Positions 1 through 6,556 are shown, counted from the first letter of the stretch. The stretch is DNA of 9,766 nt from Chloroflexota bacterium (GCA_029265085.1 JAJUJY010000155.1:1-9766); one strand, 5' to 3'. Notes: a model not told the origin generated them from the letters alone. Translations and numbers: made by a program.

Positions 1-2
1 GC

Positions 3-1982
3 ATGAAGTCCGTTTATTTGCATGATATTCCGCTTGCACAGGCGCAAGAACGTCTCTGGCAGGCTTTGGCAGATGCCGGTCTAGCCGGATTGGTTGGCCT
101 GGAGGAAATTCCGCTGGATGAACTGGCTTTGGGAAGGGTAACCGCAGCCCCCATCTGGGCGAGATTATCTTCACCGCACTACCATGCTTCAGCGATGGAT
201 GGTTTTGCCATCCGGGCAGAAGCCACAGCTGGGGCGATGCCAACTTCTCCGGTTTCTCTAGCAGTGGGTGAACAGGCAGTTTATGTGGATACAGGCGACC
301 CGCTGCCGGATTGGGCGAATGCGGTGGTACCAATTGAACATGTCGAATCGTTGGATGATCAAGAGTCTCCGGCTGCGAATCCGCGCCAGCCGTTTTCCAT
401 CCGCTTGCGGGCTGCTTTACCCCCCTGGAGCCATGTGCGTCCAATGGGGGAAGATATTGTGGCGACACAATTGGTTTTACCGGCTGGTCATGCGTTGAGG
501 CCGGTGGACTTAGGGGCAATTGCCGCCAGTGGATTTCAAACGGTACCGGTTGCCCGCCAACCACGCGTAGCCATCTTGCCGACCGGTACAGAACTGGTGC
601 CGATTGGACATGAAGTGAAACGCGGGGATATTATTGAATACAATTCCCTGGTATTGGCGGCTCAGGTTCGCTCTTGGGGTGGCCTGCCAGACCGCTATCC
701 GATTACCCCGGATCGTTACGAGTTAATCCGCGATCGAGTCCAGCAGGCAGCGGATACTCACGATCTTGTTTTACTGAATGCGGGTTCTTCTGCCGGATCC
801 GAAGATTTTTCTGCCCAAATCGTTGAAGAATTAGGTGTTTTGTTGGTACATGGTGTTGCGGTCCGCCCGGGGCATCCAGTGATTTTGGGTATGATCCAGC
901 GCAGCAGTGCCGCTTCCACGCCAGGAAAATGGACGCCGATTGTTGGTATTCCGGGATACCCTGTTTCTGCTGCACTGACTGGTGAGATATTTGTTGAACC
1001 ACTGCTGTCCCGCTGGCAGGGGCGCGAACCAGCCCACCCGCAAGAAGTTGAGGCTGTTTTGACACGGAAAGTAACCTCACCGGCAGGGGATGATGATTTC
1101 ATGCGGGTGGTGGTAGGCAAGGTGGGCGAACGGATGTTAGCCGCACCGTTATCTCGCGGCGCAGGGGTTATTACCTCGCTGGTGCGGGCGGATGGCCTTT
1201 CTGTTTTGCCGCGCGGTGTGCAGGGATTGGAGGCAGGCGCGAAAGTGAATGTGCGCTTGTATCGATCCGAGCATGAATTGGAGCATACTATTTTTGCGAT
1301 TGGTTCGCATGATATGACCCTGGATTTGCTGGCACAGTACCTGGTGCGCAAAGGCCGGCGTCTGGTGTCTGCAAATGTGGGCAGCCAGGGAGGATTGGTG
1401 GCATTACGCCGCGGTGAAGCCCACCTGGCAGGTTCACATTTGTTAGATCCGGAGACTGGAATATATAACCTCAAGTATATCCGCCAGTATTTACCGGATG
1501 AAGCGGTCAAATTGGTTACCTGGGTGGGGCGTGAGCAGGGGCTGATCGTTCAGCCGGGAAATCCAAAAGGTATCTGCGGGTTGGAAGATCTCGTTCGACC
1601 GGAACTGGCTTTTATTAACCGCCAACGGGGAGCCGGTACGCGGGTGCTGCTTGATTATCACTTAGAAAAATTTAACCTATCAGCCGGTGAAATCCACGGG
1701 TATGAACAGGAAGAATATACTCATCTGGCCGTAGCGGCGGCAGTGGCTTCTGGCAGGGCTGATTGCGGCCTTGGGATCACGGCGGCTGCTCAAGCGCTTG
1801 GGTTGGACTTTATTCCTCTTTTCCAGGAAGAGTATGATCTGGTGATTCCTGTGCGCCACCTTGGTGATGATTTACTACAGCCTGTTTTTGAATTAATGCA
1901 GGATGTAGATTTTCGCCAGGCGGTTGCGGCTTTGCCCGGATATGATGTGTCAAGAATGGGCACAATAGTTGCGGAAACCTGA
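3..1982 (+). CDS. moeA: Molybdopterin molybdotransferase MoeA fused to a C-terminal PBP-like (LysR substrate-binding-like) domain
   Basis: MoeA inserts molybdate into adenylylated molybdopterin in the cytoplasm, the last common step of molybdenum cofactor synthesis. Residues 1-425 hold the MoeA signatures: HASAMDGFAI near residue 61, GDPLPDWANAVVPIEHV near 98, PTGTEL near 191, a diverged SAGSEDF loop near 265, VRPGHPVILG near 287 and GIPGYPVSA near 315. Residues 430-650 resemble the PBP-like domain (PF12727 type) seen fused to MoeA in various bacteria and archaea, with a GSHDMTLDLLA start and the NRQRGAGTR and SGRADCGLG motifs. At 659 aa it is much longer than plain MoeA (about 400 aa), as the fusion predicts. 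In known relatives the extra domain is thought to bind molybdate or another oxyanion; that role is inferred here. The start is 2 bases from the window edge, so its ribosome binding site cannot be seen. No other molybdenum cofactor gene is visible; the upstream context is missing. Confidence 0.9.
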   Translation: MKSVYLHDIPLAQAQERLWQALADAGLAGLVGLEEIPLDELALGRVTAAPIWARLSSPHYHASAMDGFAIRAEATAGAMPTSPVSLAVGEQAVYVDTGDPLPDWANAVVPIEHVESLDDQESPAANPRQPFSIRLRAALPPWSHVRPMGEDIVATQLVLPAGHALRPVDLGAIAASGFQTVPVARQPRVAILPTGTELVPIGHEVKRGDIIEYNSLVLAAQVRSWGGLPDRYPITPDRYELIRDRVQQAADTHDLVLLNAGSSAGSEDFSAQIVEELGVLLVHGVAVRPGHPVILGMIQRSSAASTPGKWTPIVGIPGYPVSAALTGEIFVEPLLSRWQGREPAHPQEVEAVLTRKVTSPAGDDDFMRVVVGKVGERMLAAPLSRGAGVITSLVRADGLSVLPRGVQGLEAGAKVNVRLYRSEHELEHTIFAIGSHDMTLDLLAQYLVRKGRRLVSANVGSQGGLVALRRGEAHLAGSHLLDPETGIYNLKYIRQYLPDEAVKLVTWVGREQGLIVQPGNPKGICGLEDLVRPELAFINRQRGAGTRVLLDYHLEKFNLSAGEIHGYEQEEYTHLAVAAAVASGRADCGLGITAAAQALGLDFIPLFQEEYDLVIPVRHLGDDLLQPVFELMQDVDFRQAVAALPGYDVSRMGTIVAET

Positions 1983-1992
1983 TACAGGTCTA

Positions 1993-2021
1993 TTGACTTT
2001 CATTTCCTCCCTGGCGATACT
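1993..2021 (+). promoter_or_regulatory. Candidate sigma70-type promoter for bcp
   Basis: TTGACT (1993-1998) and GATACT (2016-2021) are separated by 17 bp. They match the sigma70 consensus at 5/6 and 4/6 positions. The site lies in the 74-bp gap after moeA. A second AT-rich stretch with TATAAC at 2033-2038 is an alternative -10 but has no good -35. This is a sequence match only. Confidence 0.45.
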
Positions 2022-2056
2022 TATGTTGATAATATAACTATATAAGGAGGGTTAAC

Positions 2057-2515
2057 ATGCCTGTTCAAGAAAATATTATTGCACCAGATTTTCAGCTTGC
2101 AGATGAAACTGGAACGGTTCGCAAATTAAGTGATTATCGCGGTAAACCCGTTGTCTTATATTTTTATCCAAAGGATGATACCCCCGGCTGCACCAAAGAA
2201 GCCTGCAGTTTTCGAGATGATTACAGCGTTTATGCAGAAGCGGGTGTGGTAATTTTGGGCGTGAGCCCTGACTCGCCCAAATCTCATGCGAAATTTAAAG
2301 AAAAATATCACCTGCCTTTTACATTATTGGCGGATGAAAACCATGAAGTGTGTGAATTGTATGAGGTGTGGGGACAGAAAAAATTTATGGGCCGTGAATA
2401 TGACGGTGTTTTCCGGACGACCTTCTTAATTGATGCTGATGGGAAGGTGAAGAAAGTGTTCCCGGAAGTCAAACCAGATGGACACAGCGCACAAGTTTTA
2501 GCAGCGCTGAAATAA
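2057..2515 (+). CDS. bcp: Thioredoxin-dependent thiol peroxidase, BCP/PrxQ type
   Basis: This peroxiredoxin reduces hydrogen peroxide and organic peroxides in the cytoplasm using thioredoxin. The 152-aa product has the usual length. The DDTPGCTKEAC motif gives a peroxidatic Cys45 and a resolving Cys50, the CX4C spacing of the atypical two-Cys BCP/PrxQ group. Thr42 and Arg120 (VFRTTFLID) fit the other active-site positions of the family. A third cysteine, Cys99, is not a known catalytic residue. The start is set by a strong AAGGAGGG at 2044-2051, five bases before the ATG. It has its own candidate promoter and ends in a strong terminator, so it is probably a single-gene unit. It sits next to a probable Fe-S regulator gene, but no shared control can be shown. 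Confidence 0.96.
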   Translation: MPVQENIIAPDFQLADETGTVRKLSDYRGKPVVLYFYPKDDTPGCTKEACSFRDDYSVYAEAGVVILGVSPDSPKSHAKFKEKYHLPFTLLADENHEVCELYEVWGQKKFMGREYDGVFRTTFLIDADGKVKKVFPEVKPDGHSAQVLAALK

Positions 2516-2522
2516 AATCAAT

Positions 2523-2567
2523 CCATAAAAAATGGCTGCCTTATGAAGTGGCAGCCATTTTTTATGG
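2523..2567. terminator. Two-way rho-independent terminator between convergent genes
   Basis: The arms 2523-2540 and 2550-2567 are perfect reverse complements over 18 bp, with a 9-base loop (2541-2549). The core GGCTGCC/GGCAGCC is flanked by an A tract on the left arm and a T tract on the right, so the hairpin ends in U runs whichever strand is transcribed. It lies 8 bases after the bcp stop and 38 bases after the stop of the leftward Rrf2 gene, and can serve both. Confidence 0.93.
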
Positions 2568-2604
2568 TATTAACGGGGTCTGATGATTCGCCGGAATGCG
2601 TCAG

Positions 2605-3072
2605 TTAGTTTTTGCTTGGAATAATTTTTTCTGTGGGAATGGGAGTGATATTTTTGGTGACTTTATTGGATTGTTCAACCAATGAATCCAATTTCATGTT
2701 CGCCATAAAATCAACAATCTTATTCTGCATATCGTCCCACATGTATTGAGCAGAGCAGCCTTCCTGCCGGGGGCAGTCTTCACTGCATTCCAGGCACGGA
2801 GTCAGGCAGATCGGCCCTTCCAGGGTTTCTGCAATTTTTAATACGCTAATGTTTGCAGCGGGCTGGTTGAGTTTTAATCCACCGTGCGGACCGGGGGATG
2901 CTTTAATCAAACCGGATTGCATTAACGTGTGTGCAATCTGATGTAAGAAAGGCAGGGGAATTTGAAGTTTTTCAGCGAGTTGTGCGCTGGGCTGTGGTTT
3001 ATTCGTTTGGTCTCCGGCGAGAGCAATCATCAACTGCAACCCATAATCGAGTCGACGACTAATGCGAAACAT
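2605..3072 (-). CDS. Rrf2 family transcriptional regulator with a cysteine cluster (probable Fe-S sensor)
   Basis: Rrf2 proteins (IscR, NsrR, RirA and relatives) are dimeric winged-helix repressors or activators, many of which hold an Fe-S cluster that senses iron, NO or redox state. The 155-aa product starts with the typical MFRISRRLDYGLQLMIALA helix. A helix-turn-helix spans about residues 27-55 (SAQLAEKLQIPLPFLHQI) and the wing is SPGPHGGLKL. The cluster region holds Cys89, Cys93, Cys96, Cys100 and Cys106, richer than the three cysteines of IscR or NsrR; which ones bind a cluster is unknown. A polar tail follows residue 135. The start is supported by AGAGGTG (3083-3077 on the minus strand) and a promoter match upstream. 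It is divergent from a cytochrome c lipoprotein gene, which makes that gene and its own promoter natural targets. I cannot assign it to a named subfamily. Confidence 0.93.
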   Translation of the reverse strand: MFRISRRLDYGLQLMIALAGDQTNKPQPSAQLAEKLQIPLPFLHQIAHTLMQSGLIKASPGPHGGLKLNQPAANISVLKIAETLEGPICLTPCLECSEDCPRQEGCSAQYMWDDMQNKIVDFMANMKLDSLVEQSNKVTKNITPIPTEKIIPSKN

Positions 3073-3112
3073 ATTTCACCTCTAATTTATGAAAGGATCC
3101 GCTTAAGATTAA

Positions 3113-3141
3113 ATGATAAAGTCAATCCAGGTAAGTGACAA
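3113..3141 (-). promoter_or_regulatory. Candidate promoter of the Rrf2 regulator gene
   Basis: Read on the minus strand, TTGTCA (3141-3136) and TATCAT (3118-3113) are spaced by 17 bp, each 5/6 to the sigma70 consensus. Transcription would start near 3106, about 34 bases before the ATG. Confidence 0.5.
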
Positions 3142-3170
3142 ACATTCTCATTCGTCCGGATAAATCTCTT

Positions 3171-3213
3171 AACCTTGACTGGCAAGGTTCACAATTATTG
3201 GTTGAGAAATTGT
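3171..3213. promoter_or_regulatory. Pair of inverted repeats in the divergent control region (candidate operators)
   Basis: AACCTTG (3171-3177) and CAAGGTT (3183-3189) form a perfect 7-5-7 inverted repeat. One base later, ACAATT (3191-3196) and AATTGT (3208-3213) form a 6-11-6 repeat. Both lie between the two divergent promoters, upstream of the -35 of the Rrf2 gene and about 55-100 bp upstream of the -10 of the cytochrome gene. Neither matches the known IscR or NsrR operator consensus as I recall it. Binding by the adjacent Rrf2 protein or by the NarL-type regulator is a guess. Confidence 0.4.
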
Positions 3214-3268
3214 TTAGAGAGAACTTATAAATCGTAAAAACAGGACTACCATTTACAAAAAAGAGCGA

Positions 3269-3274
3269 TATAAT
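3269..3274 (+). promoter_or_regulatory. -10 element of the cytochrome c lipoprotein gene
   Basis: TATAAT is a perfect -10 hexamer, 44 bases before the start codon. At 16-18 bp upstream there is no recognisable -35 (the 17-bp position reads CTACCA), and no TGn extension. This suggests a promoter that needs an activator, which would fit the repeats upstream. Confidence 0.5.
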
Positions 3275-3317
3275 CATATTTGTGAAAGCGGTCACGACAA
3301 TTCTTAAGGAGGAATAT

Positions 3318-3734
3318 ATGAGGAAAACACTTCCAGTCTTAATCATCGTTCTCTTGCTGAGCGCCTTGGTCCTAACGGCTTGCGGCGGCGGAAAGACGGA
3401 AAGCAAGCCCGAAGTACCAGCAGAATATGCCGGAAAAACCAGCCCGGTAGCTGGAAATGCGGATGCAATTGCTGCCGGAAAATTAATTTATGAAGAAAAA
3501 TGTTCCTCATGCCACGGCCCCACCGGGGCGGGTGACGGCCCAGCCGGACAGGCTTTAGATCCAAAACCGGTAAATTTGGCCACGGTTATTGGCGAAGGGG
3601 ATGATTTGCTCTACTGGCGTATTGCTGAAGGTGGCGCAATGGAACCCTTCAACTCATCCATGCCTGCTCAGAAAGGTATTTTAAGCGAAGAGCAGATTTG
3701 GCAGGTTGTCGAATACATCAAAACCTTTAAATAA
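3318..3734 (+). CDS. Class I cytochrome c lipoprotein
   Basis: A 138-aa exported electron carrier with one c-type haem, probably anchored to the outer face of the membrane. The signal peptide (residues 1-21) ends in a lipobox LTAC with Cys22 as the lipidation site, followed by GGG and a flexible linker rich in Lys, Glu and Pro. The haem motif is C62-S-S-C65-H66, and Met115 in SSMPAQ is the likely distal ligand; the C-terminal EEQIWQVVEYIKTF helix is typical of this fold. The ATG at 3318 is chosen over one 36 bases upstream because AAGGAGG (3306-3312) precedes it at the right spacing and the signal peptide begins there. It stands alone between a promoter and a terminator. It may pass electrons to the caa3 oxidase encoded downstream, but the partner is not shown by the sequence. 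Confidence 0.94.
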   Translation: MRKTLPVLIIVLLLSALVLTACGGGKTESKPEVPAEYAGKTSPVAGNADAIAAGKLIYEEKCSSCHGPTGAGDGPAGQALDPKPVNLATVIGEGDDLLYWRIAEGGAMEPFNSSMPAQKGILSEEQIWQVVEYIKTFK

Positions 3735-3762
3735 ATCATCAAATTCTCATCAAATTAAGCGC

Positions 3763-3788
3763 GGGGCAGCATTCGCTGCCCCTTTTTT
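3763..3788 (+). terminator. Rho-independent terminator after the cytochrome c gene
   Basis: GGGGCAGC (3763-3770) and GCTGCCCC (3775-3782) form a perfect 8-bp stem with an ATTC loop, followed directly by six Ts. It separates the cytochrome gene from the histidine kinase gene. Confidence 0.95.
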
Positions 3789-3801
3789 ATCTATTGTAGA
3801 A

Positions 3802-3830
3802 TTGATATACAGACTTCTTTTGTCAATAAT
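3802..3830 (+). promoter_or_regulatory. Candidate promoter of the histidine kinase/response regulator pair
   Basis: TTGATA (3802-3807) and AATAAT (3825-3830) are spaced by 17 bp, each 5/6 to the sigma70 consensus. Transcription would start near 3837, only about 12 bases before the ATG at 3849. The kinase gene has no visible ribosome binding site, so its translation may be inefficient or start from a nearly leaderless mRNA. Confidence 0.5.
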
Positions 3831-3848
3831 TCAGTGTAAAATTAGTCT

Positions 3849-5684
3849 ATGTCTCGATGGTTTGACCATTTGATGAAGCACCCCATATGGATACCCAGGA
3901 TTGTTTTTATCCTGTGTGTTTTGGTTGGAATTGCCTTCTGGCGGATTGCTTTGCGTGGGGCAGCTGGTCTGCCTCTGGTGTTTTATGGGGGTGGGGTGAC
4001 TGGGGTGTCCTGGGTATTTTCTTGGCTCATTCATCGGGAGATCGGCTTACGGAAAAACCAGCAGGAAATTGCGCTAAAAGCTCAAGAATCCAACAATCAC
4101 CTTGCTTCGATTGAACGCCGCCTGGAGGGTATGTTAGAGCTTAATCGCCATCTGGTCAACGCGCACGAAGAATCTGAATTGATCCAAAACGCATTAGATA
4201 CGCTGTCCAGGATGACAGGGGCTATCGGATCTACCTTCGTTCCTTTTGACGAATGGGGCCAACCCTTAACCGCCTTTACGCACGGTTTGCTGCCAGCGCC
4301 GGTTTTAAAGGGATGGGCTGAGCATATCAGTTCACCCACTGTTCGGAATATTTGCAAAAACTGCCAGCGGCTGGAAGCTGGTGCAGGTGAAACCTGCCCG
4401 CTGTTAGATCGTCCCCCTACAGACACATTGCGTGTGTATTGTATTCCCTTAGAAAGAAATGAACGCATGTTTGGAATGGTCAATCTCTATTTCCAACCAA
4501 ACCAAACGTTATCGCCGGATCTGCATGCTTTTCTGGAAGATATATTACAGGAAATGGGTCTGGCTATTGAAATGGTCCGCCTGCGCAGCCAGGAATTGGC
4601 TACACTGCGCCAGATTCAAATGAGCCAAACTTCTTCGGTTGATCTGGTTACCGCACTCAACCGCGCGCTGGAAACTTTAATGAATGCCATTGAAGTGGAT
4701 GGGGCGATTTTGGAAGTGCGGGTGAATGAGCCTGGTTTCCAACAAGTTCATCTTGTGCGTGGTGAGGTGGATTGGTTGAATACACTGGCTGCTGCCAAAA
4801 TTGGCGAACAAATCGTTCAAATGGGAAATGAGAAAGAGTGGGAAGATCATCAAGCGAAGGCTAAAGATGCTGGTGCGGCGTCTTTGTTTGGTATAAGCCT
4901 TGGGCTGCCAGGTGAACACCCATTTGGGTTCCTTTTGTTTGCCAGCAAAAACAACCCGTCGTTTTTACCTCACCAACGCCCTCTCATTCATACTGTTGCC
5001 AATCAAATGGCATTGTTGATTGATAAAGAACGCAACCGGATATCGCTTGAATACCGGATGGTGATGCAGGAACGAACACGCCTTGCCAGAGAGATTCATG
5101 ACAGCCTGGCACAAACGTTGGCCTATTTGAAACTTTCTGCGGCGCAAATGCAAAATCACCTTGCACAAGGCGATTTAAACCGCCTGGATCAGGCATTGAA
5201 GCAAAGCTACCAGGCGTTGTCTGAAGCCTATCTGGATACTCGCCAGGCGATTGATAATTTACGGTTAACACCGCAGGTTAATATCACTCAATGGCTTCGC
5301 CAGATGGCTGAGGATTTCAGAACTACCACCCATTTGAAGGTGATCCTCAACCTTCCTGTAAATTCACCAGAAATTGCTCCTGAAATCCAGGCACAGTTAA
5401 TGCGGATTATGCAAGAAGGTTTAAGTAATATTCGTAAGCATGCTCAGGCTGAACAGGTCTGGTTAAATGTTCGCGTATGGAATCAGGATTTGATTTTTGA
5501 ACTGGTGGATGACGGGATGGGTTTTACTGCGGATGAGGTCCCTGAATTATCACGGCACGGCTTGCGCGGAATGCGTGAGCGAGCGGAATTAATTGGCGCT
5601 GATTTTCAAGTTGTCAGCCAGCCAGGACAGGGAACGACTATTCGATTTCAAATACCTTTAGCTTTGGAGGAACCATCACAATGA
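3849..5684 (+). CDS. Membrane-anchored sensor histidine kinase with two GAF domains (HisKA_3, NarX/NreB/LiaS type)
   Basis: A 611-aa kinase that should phosphorylate the response regulator encoded next. Two membrane segments lie at about residues 15-34 and 40-62 with almost no external loop, so the signal is probably sensed in the membrane or cytoplasm. A coiled linker (66-110) leads to a GAF-like domain (about 105-245) and a second GAF (about 255-400). The dimerisation and phosphotransfer domain has REIHDSLAQTLAYLKL with the phosphorylated His417. The ATP-binding domain shows N527 (EGLSNIRKHA), the DDGMGF box (554-559) and GLRGM (571-575). The first GAF holds Cys169, Cys172, Cys183 and Cys198 (CKNC, TCPL, YCIP), which could bind a metal or Fe-S cluster or act as thiol switches. 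No ribosome binding site is visible before the ATG, so the exact start is less sure than the rest; Met9 (3873) is an alternative. Confidence 0.93.
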   Translation: MSRWFDHLMKHPIWIPRIVFILCVLVGIAFWRIALRGAAGLPLVFYGGGVTGVSWVFSWLIHREIGLRKNQQEIALKAQESNNHLASIERRLEGMLELNRHLVNAHEESELIQNALDTLSRMTGAIGSTFVPFDEWGQPLTAFTHGLLPAPVLKGWAEHISSPTVRNICKNCQRLEAGAGETCPLLDRPPTDTLRVYCIPLERNERMFGMVNLYFQPNQTLSPDLHAFLEDILQEMGLAIEMVRLRSQELATLRQIQMSQTSSVDLVTALNRALETLMNAIEVDGAILEVRVNEPGFQQVHLVRGEVDWLNTLAAAKIGEQIVQMGNEKEWEDHQAKAKDAGAASLFGISLGLPGEHPFGFLLFASKNNPSFLPHQRPLIHTVANQMALLIDKERNRISLEYRMVMQERTRLAREIHDSLAQTLAYLKLSAAQMQNHLAQGDLNRLDQALKQSYQALSEAYLDTRQAIDNLRLTPQVNITQWLRQMAEDFRTTTHLKVILNLPVNSPEIAPEIQAQLMRIMQEGLSNIRKHAQAEQVWLNVRVWNQDLIFELVDDGMGFTADEVPELSRHGLRGMRERAELIGADFQVVSQPGQGTTIRFQIPLALEEPSQ

Positions 5685-6337
5685 GCGCTGTTCCAATCCG
5701 GTTGGTGGTTGTAGATGACCATGTTTTATTCCGGCGCGGTCTGGTCGGATTAATTAATGATATGCCCGAGTTTACCGTGGTAGGAGAGGCCGGAAATGGC
5801 CGTGAAGCTTTGCCTGTTATTGCTGAATTAAACCCGGATGTCATCTTGCTGGATGTAAATATGCCAGACATGGATGGAATTCAAACGGTCACTGAACTGC
5901 GAAGAATGAATAAAACAACGCGTATCATCATGTTAACCATCTCGCAGCAAGAAGAAGATTTATTAGCAGCCATCCGAATGGGGGCAGATGGGTATTTGTT
6001 AAAAAATACAGAACCCGAGGATTTACGGAAATCGATCCTTCGGATTACGCAAGGTGCAGGCGTTCTTTCACCGGAAGTTACCGGAAAAGTTCTGAAAGCC
6101 TTAGCTCGCCAGCCTCAAGTCAGTGTATCCTCATTGCTCAGTGATCGAGAATTGGAAGTATTAGATTGCCTGGCAGGTGGATTAACGACCGGACAAATTG
6201 CGGCACGCTTATTTATCTCAGATAATACTGTCAAGACGCATATCCGTCATATTCTGGAAAAATTAGAATCTTCCAACCGGACGGAGGCGGTTAGTAAAGC
6301 CATCCAGTTGGGAATTATCCAAAAAAGAGAATCCTGA
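5681..6337 (+). CDS. NarL/FixJ family response regulator
   Basis: A 218-aa DNA-binding response regulator, the cognate partner of the preceding kinase. The receiver domain (residues 5-125) has the acidic pair Asp12-Asp13, the phosphorylated Asp58 in LLDVNMPDMDG, Thr86-region MLTIS and Lys108 in GYLLKNTE, so all active-site positions are present. The LuxR-type helix-turn-helix (about 148-212) reads LSDRELEVLDCLAGG, then TTGQIAARLFISDNTVKTHI. The start overlaps the kinase stop as ATGA (5681-5684), which means tight translational coupling, with GGAGGA at 5666-5671 as ribosome binding site. Genes controlled are unknown. The two nearest units in the same direction are the cytochrome c gene upstream and the oxidase operon downstream, which makes control of respiration a fair guess. 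Confidence 0.95.
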   Translation: MSAVPIRLVVVDDHVLFRRGLVGLINDMPEFTVVGEAGNGREALPVIAELNPDVILLDVNMPDMDGIQTVTELRRMNKTTRIIMLTISQQEEDLLAAIRMGADGYLLKNTEPEDLRKSILRITQGAGVLSPEVTGKVLKALARQPQVSVSSLLSDRELEVLDCLAGGLTTGQIAARLFISDNTVKTHIRHILEKLESSNRTEAVSKAIQLGIIQKRES

Positions 6338-6362
6338 ACAGACAAAACGGAAATCAATACTT

Positions 6363-6402
6363 ATCCCGGAAATTTGTATTAAACAAAATTCCGGGATTTT
6401 TT
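6363..6402 (+). terminator. Rho-independent terminator after the response regulator
   Basis: ATCCCGGAA (6363-6371) and TTCCGGGAT (6389-6397) form a perfect 9-bp stem with a 17-base loop, followed by a T run to 6402. It separates the two-component genes from the oxidase operon, which therefore needs its own promoter. Confidence 0.9.
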
Positions 6403-6413
6403 GTTGTTGGTAA

Positions 6414-6453
6414 GGGTGATTAATAAATCACCCATCTGAACCAATAAATCACC
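6414..6453. promoter_or_regulatory. Palindrome plus 21-bp-spaced direct repeat upstream of the oxidase operon
   Basis: GGGTGAT (6414-6420) and ATCACCC (6427-6433) form a perfect 7-6-7 inverted repeat. Its right half is part of an 11-bp direct repeat, AATAAATCACC, at 6422-6432 and again at 6443-6453. The 21-bp step equals two turns of the helix, so two protein molecules would sit on the same face of the DNA. I see no good sigma70 promoter in the same stretch. The half-site spacing does not fit CRP (GTGA-N6-TCAC expected, N8 seen). It is a candidate operator for the adjacent response regulator or another factor. Confidence 0.45.
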
Positions 6454-6513
6454 TTAAAAAAGAATGAGAAATGGAGGTAATTTAGACCTGAAATACATTA
6501 AATTAACAGAGAA

Positions 6514-6541
6514 ATGGTTGAAATCATGGTTGAAAAACCAT
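6514..6541 (+). repeat. Tandem 10-bp repeat and GNRA-loop hairpin in the oxidase leader
   Basis: ATGGTTGAAA occurs at 6514-6523 and 6526-6535. The second copy opens a 6-bp hairpin, ATGGTT (6526-6531) with AACCAT (6536-6541), closed by a GAAA loop of the stable GNRA class. It ends seven bases before the GGAGG used by the ATG at 6557, so it may affect translation. It could also be chance. Confidence 0.35.
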
Positions 6542-6556
6542 CGGCGCGGAGGGATT

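Noticed and set aside
758..1510. Long open frame (250 codons) on the minus strand
   Set aside because: It lies wholly antisense to moeA, has low-complexity composition rich in Pro, Ser, Arg and Thr, no recognisable domain and no ribosome binding site; it is a shadow of the moeA codon pattern.
3282..3317. Upstream ATG at 3282 as the start of the cytochrome c lipoprotein
   Set aside because: It would add 12 residues before the signal peptide and sits close to the expected transcript start; the ATG at 3318 has a proper AAGGAGG.
3122..3406. Minus-strand open frame across the divergent control region
   Set aside because: It overlaps the cytochrome c signal peptide in antisense and covers both promoter matches; the protein has no family features.
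6416..6431. CRP/FNR-type binding site
   Set aside because: The GTGA and TCAC halves are 8 bp apart rather than 6, and the FNR pattern TTGAT-N4-ATCAA is not met.
6471..6485. Four-codon mini-frame as a leader peptide gene
   Set aside because: It is too short to tell from chance and encodes no run of regulatory codons; mentioned only as part of the leader finding.
6464..6556. ATG at 6464 as the start of the receiver/coxB frame
   Set aside because: No ribosome binding site precedes it and the encoded 31 residues are Lys/Trp-rich without similarity to a receiver start; ATG 6557 has GGAGG and begins just before the receiver fold.
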